From Rhodoferax sp. (GTDB lineage: Bacteria; Pseudomonadota; Gammaproteobacteria; Burkholderiales; Burkholderiaceae_C), in assembly GCA_031291305.1 (NCBI GenBank), contig JARLJH010000006.1:1-64000 (forward strand): 64,000 nucleotides of DNA, written 5' to 3'. The notes under the pieces were generated by a model. That model was not told the DNA's origin. It searched no databases and saw nothing but the letters and a program-made list of their open reading frames with translations. How positions within the stretch are numbered: the first letter of the stretch is position 1; every line of letters starts with the position of its first letter. Positions 57,826-64,000 of this stretch are shown one piece after another. The translations under genes were made by a program, and so were the position numbers.

Positions 57826-58487
57826 GACTTCCCCCTGGGAATCATGTAACCCACGCCACGCACGTTTTCAATCAGATCGGCTCCCAGCTTTTTGCGCAAG
57901 CCATGGATGTACACCTCCACCGCATTGCTGCTGACATCGTCGCGCCAGCTGTAAATTTTGTCTTCGAGCTGTTTACGCGATAACACCATGCCTGGGCGCG
58001 CCAGCAAGAGCTCCAGCACCGACCACTCGCGGGCCGACAGGACAACAGGCTGGCCGTGGGCATGTACCTCGCGGGTCACGGGGTCGATACTCACACCCAT
58101 GTGTTCATACGTGGGTTCGGCGCGCCCGGACGCGCGGCGCAGCAGAGCCCGTATGCGCGCCAGCAATTCATCAAACTCGTAAGGTTTGATGATGTAGTCG
58201 TCAGCCCCCTTGTCCAAGCCCTGCACCCGCTCACTCAGCGCGTCACGCGCCGTGGCAATCAGCACGGGGACACGGTCTTTGCGGGCGCGCAGACGCTCCA
58301 GCACCGTCACGCCGTCGCATTTGGGCAAACCCAAATCCAGCAGCAGCAAGTCATAGCTCTGCTCCTGCAACACCTTGTCGGCCAGTTCGCCGTCCTTGAC
58401 CCAGTCCACCGCGTAGCCCTCGCCACGCAGCAAGTCCAGCACAGCTTCGCCAATCATCACATCGTCTTCAACCAGAAGTAGTCGCAT
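57822..58487 (-). CDS. QseB/PmrA-like OmpR-family response regulator
   Basis: A 221-residue regulator: receiver with LLVEDDVMIGEAVL, phosphoacceptor in LLLLDLGLPKCDG and Lys in DDYIIKPYEF, then a winged helix with VLSAREWSVLELLLARPG and NAVEVYIHGLRKKLG. ATG 58487 (MRLLLVEDD) was used; 28 upstream codons lack any receiver sequence. It is the first gene of a run with its kinase and mucD, transcribed away from the large gene-free gap. Confidence 0.93.
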   Translation of the reverse strand: MRLLLVEDDVMIGEAVLDLLRGEGYAVDWVKDGELADKVLQEQSYDLLLLDLGLPKCDGVTVLERLRARKDRVPVLIATARDALSERVQGLDKGADDYIIKPYEFDELLARIRALLRRASGRAEPTYEHMGVSIDPVTREVHAHGQPVVLSAREWSVLELLLARPGMVLSRKQLEDKIYSWRDDVSSNAVEVYIHGLRKKLGADLIENVRGVGYMIPRGKS

Positions 58488-58707
58488 CAGTTTTCCTAGA
58501 CCAGAGTGATATCCGTCAAAGCCGGGCTTTCCAGTCGGGTGCGGCGCGTTGCACAACCGTTCAGGCAACACTTCTTCAGTATCGTGCCAGTGCCAGCTTA
58601 GACGTGACTTAAAGAACCGCAGGATAAACGCATGGCTGTCAAAAACACACTATCGGGTGCGATTTAAAGTGATGTGTGCCGATAGAAAACCTCCTCTCTG
58701 CACGCCA

Positions 58708-58830
58708 GGGCGACCGGGCCAGGCGCATGCGGTTTTGGAGCCAAATCACGCGCGGGGCAGTACCATCAGTTCGCCAAATCCTGAGTCGCGCGCCTTTGGC
58801 CCCAAAGCCCGGTCGCCTGACCCAGCCACC
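58708..58830 (+). repeat. Large imperfect palindrome, element A
   Basis: The outer stem is GGGCCAGGCG (58716-58725) with CGCCTGACCC (58814-58823). The inner stem is TTTGGAGCCAAA (58734-58745) with TTTGGCCCCAAA (58795-58806). The tip stem is CGCGCG (58749-58754) with CGCGCG (58787-58792), and the loop is about 32 bases. Two short unpaired stretches separate the outer and inner stems. It is the reverse complement homologue of element B. Confidence 0.85.
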
Positions 58831-58871
58831 CTGTCTCAACCGTGTAGGTCTTGACGAATTTTGTAGAGAAA

Positions 58872-58910
58872 CAGCCTCAAGCCCTTATTGGACAATCGCT
58901 AGAAGCTATC
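58872..58910 (-). repeat. Dispersed repeat between hairpin elements A and B
   Basis: On the minus strand: GATAGCTTCTAGCGATTG then CAATAAGGGCTTGAGGCTG, matching the dispersed family with some changes in the 3' half. Confidence 0.6.
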
Positions 58911-59003
58911 AAAACTGGTGCACATTTTTCCCATATTTCCCTTGTTCCCTAGGTTGTCCGGGTTTCTTCTGACCCCGCGCGGCTTCAAAAGCCCATAAGG
59001 CGT

Positions 59004-59125
59004 GGTGGCTGGGTCAGGTGACCGGGCTTTGGGGTGAAATGCGCGCGTCTCAGGGATTGGCGCACTAGTCAACACCGCCCGCGCGTGCTTTCACCCCAAA
59101 ACCGCATGCACCTGACCCAGTCGCC
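59004..59125 (-). repeat. Large palindrome, element B (inverted copy of A)
   Basis: The outer stem is GGGTCAGGTG (59011-59020) with CACCTGACCC (59109-59118), fully paired. The inner stem is TTTGGGGTGAAA (59028-59039) with TTTCACCCCAAA (59089-59100), fully paired. The tip stem is CGCGCG (59042-59047) with CGCGCG (59080-59085). Relative to A, at least three base pairs change on both sides so that pairing is kept. Confidence 0.85.
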
Positions 59126-59266
59126 ACGCCGTACGTCGATGCTGCGGGTTTAACGCCCGGGACTCATCCCCATGAGCAACCCAAGAGACAGCGTTGGCGG
59201 CCTGACGGTCTGCGCCAACACACCACATCATTTGAATCGCACCGCACACCAGCCACGCCGCCACAT

Positions 59267-59282
59267 CTGATGTTTTATACAG
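59267..59282. promoter_or_regulatory. LexA-like box before radA
   Basis: CTGATGTTTTATACAG fits the CTGT-N8-ACAG SOS box with one mismatch, and its right half TATACAGTA is perfect. It lies 12 bases before the radA start codon, where repressor binding would block transcription or initiation. Confidence 0.45.
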
Positions 59283-59294
59283 TAATATTCATCC

Positions 59295-60707
59295 ATGGCT
59301 AAAGAAAAAACAGTTTACGTTTGCTCCGAATGTGGCGGCGTCAGCCCCAAATGGCAGGGCAAGTGCCCGAGTTGCAACGCCTGGAACACGCTGATCGAAT
59401 CGGCACCCGAGAGCACCGCACCCACCAAAAACCGCTTTGCCTCGCTGGCTAAAACTGCCGAAGTCGCCATTCTGGGTGACATTGACGCGGTGGACATGGC
59501 ACGCACCCCCACCGGCCACGACGAGCTGGATCGCGTACTGGGTGGCGGCATGGTTGAAGGCGGGGTGGTGCTGATCGGCGGCGACCCCGGCATTGGCAAA
59601 TCCACCTTGCTGTTGCAGGCCCTGGACTCGCTGCAGCGCAGTGGTCAAAGCACCTTGTATGTCACCGGCGAAGAAAGCGGTGCTCAAGTGGCGTTGCGCG
59701 CTCGACGCCTGGGGCTGGACGGCTCACAAGTACGGGTACTGGCCGAGATCGGGCTGGAAAAAATACTGGCCACGCTGGAGGCCACACGGCCGGATGTGGC
59801 GGTCATCGACTCGATTCAAACCGTGTATTCCGACCAGTTGACCTCGGCGCCCGGATCGGTGGCACAGGTGCGGGAATGCGCCGCGCACCTGACACGCTAT
59901 GCCAAAGCCAGCGGCCAGATGGATGGCGTGACGCGCGGACGCGCCACCAGCATCGTGCTGGTCGGCCATGTCACCAAAGAGGGCGCGCTGGCCGGGCCGC
60001 GCGTGCTGGAGCACATGGTGGATACCGTGCTGTATTTTGAAGGCGACACGCACAGCAGCTTTCGGCTGGTGCGCGCCATCAAAAACCGTTTTGGCGCGGT
60101 CAACGAGATTGGCGTATTTGCCATGACGGAAAAGGGGCTCAAGGGCGTCAGCAACCCGAGCGCCATTTTTCTGAGCCAGCACGCCGAGCCAGTGCCCGGC
60201 AGTTGCGTCATGGTCACGCTCGAAGGCACGCGCCCGATGTTGGTCGAAATTCAGGCGCTGGTGGACAGCGGAGGCCCCAGCCCACGGCGTTTGAGCGTCG
60301 GTCTGGATAAGGATCGCTTGGCGATGCTGCTGGCGGTGCTGCACCGTCACGCGGGCGTTGCGTGCATGGATCAGGATGTGTTTGTCAACGCGGTTGGAGG
60401 CGTCAGAATATCGGAACCCGCAGCAGATCTGGCTGTACTGCTATCAATTACGTCAAGCCTGCGTGGTAAGCCGCTGCCGAAAGGATTTTTTGCGTTTGGC
60501 GAAATAGGCTTGGCTGGTGAGGTGCGCCCGGCACCGCGCGGGCAAGAGCGCCTGAAAGAAGCCGCCAAACTGGGTTTCAGCGTGGCCCTGGTGCCCAAGG
60601 CCAACCTGCCCAAAAACCTCAAGTCCAAGGACTTTGAGGGCCTGACCATCCACGCCGTTGAGCGCGTGGAAGAGGCCATGGCCGTGGTGCGTGACCTGGC
60701 TTATTGA
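59295..60707 (+). CDS. radA: DNA repair protein RadA
   Basis: A 470-residue RecA-like protein that aids branch migration in recombination and natural transformation. The N-terminal zinc finger has C4 residues in YVCSECGGVSPKWQGKCPSC. Walker A is GGDPGIGKSTLL near 94. The RadA signature KNRFG is in IKNRFGAVNEIG near 260, followed by the Lon-like C-terminal domain (GLAGEVRPAPRGQERLKEA). The ATG begins MAKEKTVYVC, the family start. It overlaps the next gene's 3' end on the opposite strand by seven bases. Confidence 0.95.
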   Translation: MAKEKTVYVCSECGGVSPKWQGKCPSCNAWNTLIESAPESTAPTKNRFASLAKTAEVAILGDIDAVDMARTPTGHDELDRVLGGGMVEGGVVLIGGDPGIGKSTLLLQALDSLQRSGQSTLYVTGEESGAQVALRARRLGLDGSQVRVLAEIGLEKILATLEATRPDVAVIDSIQTVYSDQLTSAPGSVAQVRECAAHLTRYAKASGQMDGVTRGRATSIVLVGHVTKEGALAGPRVLEHMVDTVLYFEGDTHSSFRLVRAIKNRFGAVNEIGVFAMTEKGLKGVSNPSAIFLSQHAEPVPGSCVMVTLEGTRPMLVEIQALVDSGGPSPRRLSVGLDKDRLAMLLAVLHRHAGVACMDQDVFVNAVGGVRISEPAADLAVLLSITSSLRGKPLPKGFFAFGEIGLAGEVRPAPRGQERLKEAAKLGFSVALVPKANLPKNLKSKDFEGLTIHAVERVEEAMAVVRDLAY

Positions 60708-61264
60708 GCGGCTGGGGATTCCAGCATCTTGAGAACCCGGTCGGTCAGATCGTTTTTCGGATCGACAAACACGGCGTTTTGAAGCACAAAGTCCAGCTTT
60801 TCAGTGGTGGCCAGTTGCTTGACCACCTTGTTGGTGCTGGCGATCAGTTTTTGCAGTTCCTCATTCTTGCGCTTGTTCAGGTCTTCCTGAAAATTGCGCT
60901 GTGTACGTTGAAGTTCGCGTTCCTGATCCATCAGCTTCTTCTGCTGCTCCACACGCTTGGCCTCTGCCAATACTGGTGCATCGGTCTGGAACTTGGTCAC
61001 CGCCGCCTTGAAGGTGCTGTCTTCTGCAACCATATCTTTCTGACGCGTTGAAAATTCTTTTTCCAACTTGCTCTGACTGACCTTGGCCGGTGCAGATTCT
61101 TTCAATACGCGTTCCAGATTGACAAAACCAATGCGGCTGGCAGAGAAGTCAGCGGCTTGCGCAAGGCCGGTGCCACCCAGCAGCAAGGTGCCCAATGCCA
61201 GGCCGGTACCCCAGCGAATAAATGTGCTTTTTGTATGTAAGAAGGTTTGACAATTGATGAACAT
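60701..61264 (-). CDS. OmpH/Skp family periplasmic chaperone
   Basis: A 187-residue exported protein. A long signal peptide ends near AQAADFSASR (about residue 38). The mature part opens with IGFVNLERVLKESAPA and continues as a long Glu/Lys/Gln-rich coiled coil (QQKKLMDQERELQRTQRNFQ) typical of Skp/OmpH, which hold unfolded outer-membrane proteins. The usual skp neighbours bamA and lpxD are absent here, so it may be a second paralogue. The ATG 61264 start was chosen; earlier codons are unlikely. Confidence 0.85.
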   Translation of the reverse strand: MFINCQTFLHTKSTFIRWGTGLALGTLLLGGTGLAQAADFSASRIGFVNLERVLKESAPAKVSQSKLEKEFSTRQKDMVAEDSTFKAAVTKFQTDAPVLAEAKRVEQQKKLMDQERELQRTQRNFQEDLNKRKNEELQKLIASTNKVVKQLATTEKLDFVLQNAVFVDPKNDLTDRVLKMLESPAAQ

Positions 61265-61316
61265 GATGTGAAAGAGTGAAGTTGAGTGAAAGGCCTGATT
61301 GTGCAACCGTCAGCAT

Positions 61317-62183
61317 TTAACCCCAACTATCGTCAGATCCACCCCCTGAATCCCAGGAAGCGCTGTCGCTGATTCCAAAATCGTTGCCACCCATGTCATC
61401 GGCTGGAAGGTTCCAGTTGTTGCTCAAGTTGTCGGTAAAACTGGTCTGGCTAGGCAAGACTTGGCCCGCGTTGGTTTGCCCACCATCGGTGAAATGGTGC
61501 ATCAAAGCTTCGCCTGCCACCATGCCCGCACCCAAAGCGGCACCAGTGGCCAGGCCACCCATGATGCCCGATCCGAGGCCCGAACCACCCATGCCCATTG
61601 GCGCCACACCACCACTCATACCCGCGCCGAAAGGTTGCGCAGCGCCCTGATTGCCAAAGCCCCCCGGATAGTAAGGCACGGGTGCGTTTGTTCGCTGTTG
61701 CATGAACCGCATGGCAAACAGGATGAACGCCAGCAAACCCATACCGCCCAATATCAGCCCCCAGGGCAAACCGCGACTGGGAGCCGAGCCGCCAGTAAGG
61801 CTGACTTGCTGACCCATCGGGCTAGTCGTCACCGGATTCATTGGAGCGCGGGAAGACTCGATCAGCGTCTTGAGGCTACTCACAGCCTGGGGCTTGGCAA
61901 AGGGCAAACCGGGTTGCAAGCGTTCAGCGGTGACGAGTTCGGCTCTCGCAGGGGTGAGTTTGCCCTGCTTGGCCAGTAGCTCAGCCTCTGCGAAGTGGGC
62001 CTTGGCACTATTGGGGTGCGCCTTAAGCACCTGGTCCATCATGTCCTGCGCCTCGATATAACGACCGGCCTGCGCGGCCTGATAAACCTCGTGCATAGTG
62101 GGCTCCGCAGCGGCCATCGCCGACACGCTGGTGAAGGCGGCTGCCACAAAAAAACTCACGCCGAGTAAAACTTTCTTCAACAT
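61317..62183 (-). CDS. TPR-containing membrane protein with Gly-rich region
   Basis: A 288-residue protein with a signal peptide (MLKKVLLGVSFFVAAAFTSVSAMAA), one or two tetratricopeptide-like repeats (MHEVYQAAQAGRYIEAQDMM and AKAHFAEAELLAKQGKLTPA), a transmembrane segment near residue 140-160 (LPWGLILGGMGLLAFILFAM), a Gly/Met-rich stretch with GMGGSGLGSGIMGGLATGAA, and an acidic Asp/Ser/Trp C-terminus. This order is seen in uncharacterised betaproteobacterial proteins. The function is unknown; a role in envelope assembly is a guess. AGGAG precedes ATG 62183. Confidence 0.78.
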   Translation of the reverse strand: MLKKVLLGVSFFVAAAFTSVSAMAAAEPTMHEVYQAAQAGRYIEAQDMMDQVLKAHPNSAKAHFAEAELLAKQGKLTPARAELVTAERLQPGLPFAKPQAVSSLKTLIESSRAPMNPVTTSPMGQQVSLTGGSAPSRGLPWGLILGGMGLLAFILFAMRFMQQRTNAPVPYYPGGFGNQGAAQPFGAGMSGGVAPMGMGGSGLGSGIMGGLATGAALGAGMVAGEALMHHFTDGGQTNAGQVLPSQTSFTDNLSNNWNLPADDMGGNDFGISDSASWDSGGGSDDSWG

Positions 62184-62513
62184 GACCGATCTCCTGGTTT
62201 GATCTGGGTAAAGCATTTACTACAAAATATATAGCTATAAGCCATTTTAAAATATGGGCTAGAAGATACTTTTATCAAAATGATTGTCATCAGTACATTC
62301 AAGGATCAAGCACCTTGACAAACACCACACCGTCATGGTGCGGCAACAGACTTAGGCAAGACTTAACTTGGTATACGATGCACGACAAGGGTGTTTTAAG
62401 AATCGCCTAAGCTAGAGTTTCCATACTGTGTCCGGCTCTCTCGCAAGGCTTGTTTGACGATCGTCTGCACCCAGAAACGTAGAAACCAAAGCCACTTTTT
62501 TCAGGAATACAAC
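62184..62513. other. Divergent promoter region between the TPR gene and pal-like gene
   Basis: A 330-base gap containing a dispersed repeat copy (62231-62265), a candidate -35 hexamer TTGACA near 62313, and short inverted arms CACC/GGTG near 62329-62341. No gene is seen. Confidence 0.5.
62231..62265 (+). repeat. Dispersed palindromic repeat, divergent promoter copy
   Basis: ATAGCTATAAGCC (62231-62243) and ATATGGGCTAGAAG (62252-62265) match both halves of the dispersed family, with an AT-only centre. Confidence 0.65.
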
Positions 62514-63059
62514 ATGCTTCATTCGTACCGCTTCGCACTGACCGCCACTTTGGTGAGCTCAGCTTTTCTTGCCGCCTGCTCCAGCACACCATTGACACCA
62601 CCCGCTCCTGTGACGACAGCCACTCCCGCGCCCGTGACGAATCAGGCCAATACCCAGCCCGCGCCCCCAGCCAATTTGGCGGTCAAGCAGGTCCCCCCTT
62701 ATCTGGATCCGCAAAACCCGCTGGCCAAAGAGCGCAGTGTTTACTTCGATTACGACAAATCTGAGATCGCCAGCAAGTTCGACGGTCTGGTGCAATTGCA
62801 CGGTAACTTCCTGGCCAGCCATCCGGACGTGGCCATCAAAATTGCAGGCAATACCGATGAACGCGGTGGTTCCGAATACAACTTGGCGCTTGGCCAAAAG
62901 CGGGCTGATACTGTGGCCAAGGCGTTGAAGATTCTGGGGGTCAAAGACCAACAGATCGAAACCATCAGCTATGGCAAGGAAAAACCCCGCAACCCTGGGC
63001 ATGATGAAGCGGCTTATGCCGAAAACCGCCGGGCCGATCTGGTTTATCCCGGCAACTGA
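62514..63059 (+). CDS. pal: Pal-like peptidoglycan-associated lipoprotein
   Basis: A 181-residue lipoprotein. The lipobox is LAAC with the acylated Cys near residue 21, followed by a Pro/Ala/Thr-rich linker. The OmpA/Pal domain (about 70-181) contains VYFDYDKSEI, the peptidoglycan contacts NTDERGGSEYNLALGQKRAD and the C-terminal ENRRADLVYPGN. It anchors the outer membrane to the cell wall. tolB and the other tol genes are not adjacent, so this may be a paralogue rather than the tol-pal copy. AGGA precedes ATG 62514. Confidence 0.85.
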   Translation: MLHSYRFALTATLVSSAFLAACSSTPLTPPAPVTTATPAPVTNQANTQPAPPANLAVKQVPPYLDPQNPLAKERSVYFDYDKSEIASKFDGLVQLHGNFLASHPDVAIKIAGNTDERGGSEYNLALGQKRADTVAKALKILGVKDQQIETISYGKEKPRNPGHDEAAYAENRRADLVYPGN

Positions 63060-63214
63060 CAACCAGCAGAGCGGGCTGTGAACAGCTCGCCGCCAGCTCA
63101 GGGCTCGTCAAGGAATAAGTTGGACATTTTGACGGTCAGATTTGGGAAGCAGCGCTGAGCGCCATACCCCCAAAGATGACCAGGCAAAAGTACAAGTTAT
63201 TGCTTTGCGAGCCC

Positions 63215-63835
63215 TTAGTTACGCTCCAGCGTGTTGCCCGATTTTTTCACCGGGTCACCCACCTTGAAACCTGGGTCTTGCGCAAAATCAAACTTGGCAG
63301 TGCCTCCATCGGTGTAGGTCACGCTGACTTGCCAGACTTTGGTGGTATTCATGTTTTCTTGCACTTTCTTGCCTGCATAAGCACCGCCTGCCGCACCAGC
63401 AATGGTGGCCAGATCCTTGCCCATGCCACCACCAATCTGGTGACCCAGCACGGCACCAGCGACCCCCCCAGCGATCAAGCCCACTGCATTGCTGTCACCT
63501 TGTTTGTCGACCACATGCACTGCCGTCACCTTGCCACAGTCGGCGCAAGCCGCCGCCGAGGACTTGGTGCTGTAGGTACCTTTGCGCAGGGAGGCCAATG
63601 CCTTGTCATACACGCTCAGCGCATCGCGGCGACATTGCAGTCGGGCTTCGGACGATGATTCATCGGCACAGAGCTTCTTGTCGGCGTCATAGCGTGCTTT
63701 GGCGGTTTGCTTGGTTTCTACCGCCGGATCCGACGACCAAGTGGTTTGCGCTAACACGTGGTCGCTGACCAGCATCACCAAAAGAGCGCTGGGCAAAGCG
63801 AGTGCAAGACGTTGAAAACGGTGTTTACTTAGCAT
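63215..63835 (-). CDS. Glycine-zipper exported protein
   Basis: A 206-residue exported protein with signal peptide LALALPSALLVMLVSDHVLA. A lysozyme-inhibitor-like Cys-containing region (KKLCADESSSEARLQCRRDAL) precedes a glycine-zipper domain (GLIAGGVAGAVLGHQIGGGM and GAAGGAYAGKKVQ). The end VTYTDGGTAKFDF fits the 17-kDa antigen/2TM family, as does the protein at 42648. It is probably outer-membrane associated; the function is unknown. GGAGAACTTC precedes ATG 63835. The remaining 165 bases to the window end show no gene. Confidence 0.83.
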   Translation of the reverse strand: MLSKHRFQRLALALPSALLVMLVSDHVLAQTTWSSDPAVETKQTAKARYDADKKLCADESSSEARLQCRRDALSVYDKALASLRKGTYSTKSSAAACADCGKVTAVHVVDKQGDSNAVGLIAGGVAGAVLGHQIGGGMGKDLATIAGAAGGAYAGKKVQENMNTTKVWQVSVTYTDGGTAKFDFAQDPGFKVGDPVKKSGNTLERN

Positions 63836-64000
63836 GAAGTTCTCCAGAACAGATTGATTGAGTGGCATAGCCAAAACCTGCGAGGATAACGGCAACCACG
63901 AAAGTTTCACACATCCAAATGTGACAAAACGTGTCCAAGTCTGAGACCACGCGTGGTCGCAGGTGCGACTTACTTAGAATGTACGATTTGACCTTCAGCA

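Larger units (their letters stand above)
58488..59294. other. 807-bp gene-free region with paired giant hairpins
   Basis: No gene is supported here. Contents in order: an inverted repeat CTATCGG (58650-58656)/CCGATAG (58679-58685); hairpin element A (58708-58830); a 173-base linker with a dispersed repeat (58872-58910); hairpin element B (59004-59125), the inverted copy of A; then a LexA-like box just before radA. Two short plus-strand ORFs run across element A, but the inverted pairing pattern explains that sequence better than coding does. Confidence 0.75.

Noticed and set aside
58549-58972. Two plus-strand ORFs of about 100 codons in the gap before radA
   Set aside because: They run across element A, have no ribosome-binding site or family features, and the sequence is better explained by paired stems with matching changes in element B.

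Overview
The window reads as chromosomal DNA of a betaproteobacterium of the order Burkholderiales. The gene content and the short dispersed AT-rich repeats inside a GC-rich backbone point to the family Comamonadaceae, possibly near Rhodoferax. That placement is inferred from protein character and gene order, with no database search.

Region 1 (1-12.5 kb) is the classic beta operon: the 3' end of an EF-Tu gene, tRNA-Trp, secE, nusG, rplK, rplA, rplJ, rplL, rpoB and rpoC. It has an intrinsic terminator between nusG and rplK, a leader before rplJ, an attenuator-like hairpin after rplL and a strong terminator after rpoC. Region 2 (12.5-17.6 kb) is rsmB, a DUF4390 exported protein and an NtrY-like kinase with a short NtrX-like regulator that lacks the AAA+ domain, followed by tRNA-Phe. 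Region 3 (17.7-25.1 kb) holds an oxidoreductase, a broken diguanylate cyclase, a metH lacking the homocysteine domain under a clear SAH riboswitch, and comM.

Region 4 (25.1-31.8 kb) has glnK-amtB with a sigma-54 promoter and an NtrC-type site, a glycerate kinase, an SMP-30 lactonase, an AbrB-type membrane protein and a Ser/Thr-rich protein of unknown function. Region 5 (31.8-39.5 kb) is a TctDE-like two-component system divergent from a three-gene NMT1/SsuA-type ABC importer, then glcE-glcF without glcD. Region 6 (39.5-44.2 kb) is accessory in character: an isolated nine-heme cytochrome with long gene-free flanks, then three small exported glycine-rich or glycine-zipper proteins.

Region 7 (44.4-58.5 kb) contains an OmpR/EnvZ-like pair, a DAHP synthase, glutathione peroxidase, lplT, alr overlapping a degenerate HD-GYP gene, a P2-type ATPase, and a MucD/DegP protease next to a QseBC-like pair. 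Region 8 (58.5-64 kb) has an 807-bp gene-free gap with two large inverted, covarying hairpins, then radA, an OmpH/Skp-like chaperone, a TPR protein, a Pal-type lipoprotein and a glycine-zipper protein.

The most unusual observations are the paired hairpins at 58708-59125, the SAH riboswitch whose P1 strand can alternatively mask the metH ribosome-binding site, a family of roughly 35-bp palindromic repeats that has entered metH and glcE in frame, and the isolated nonaheme cytochrome.
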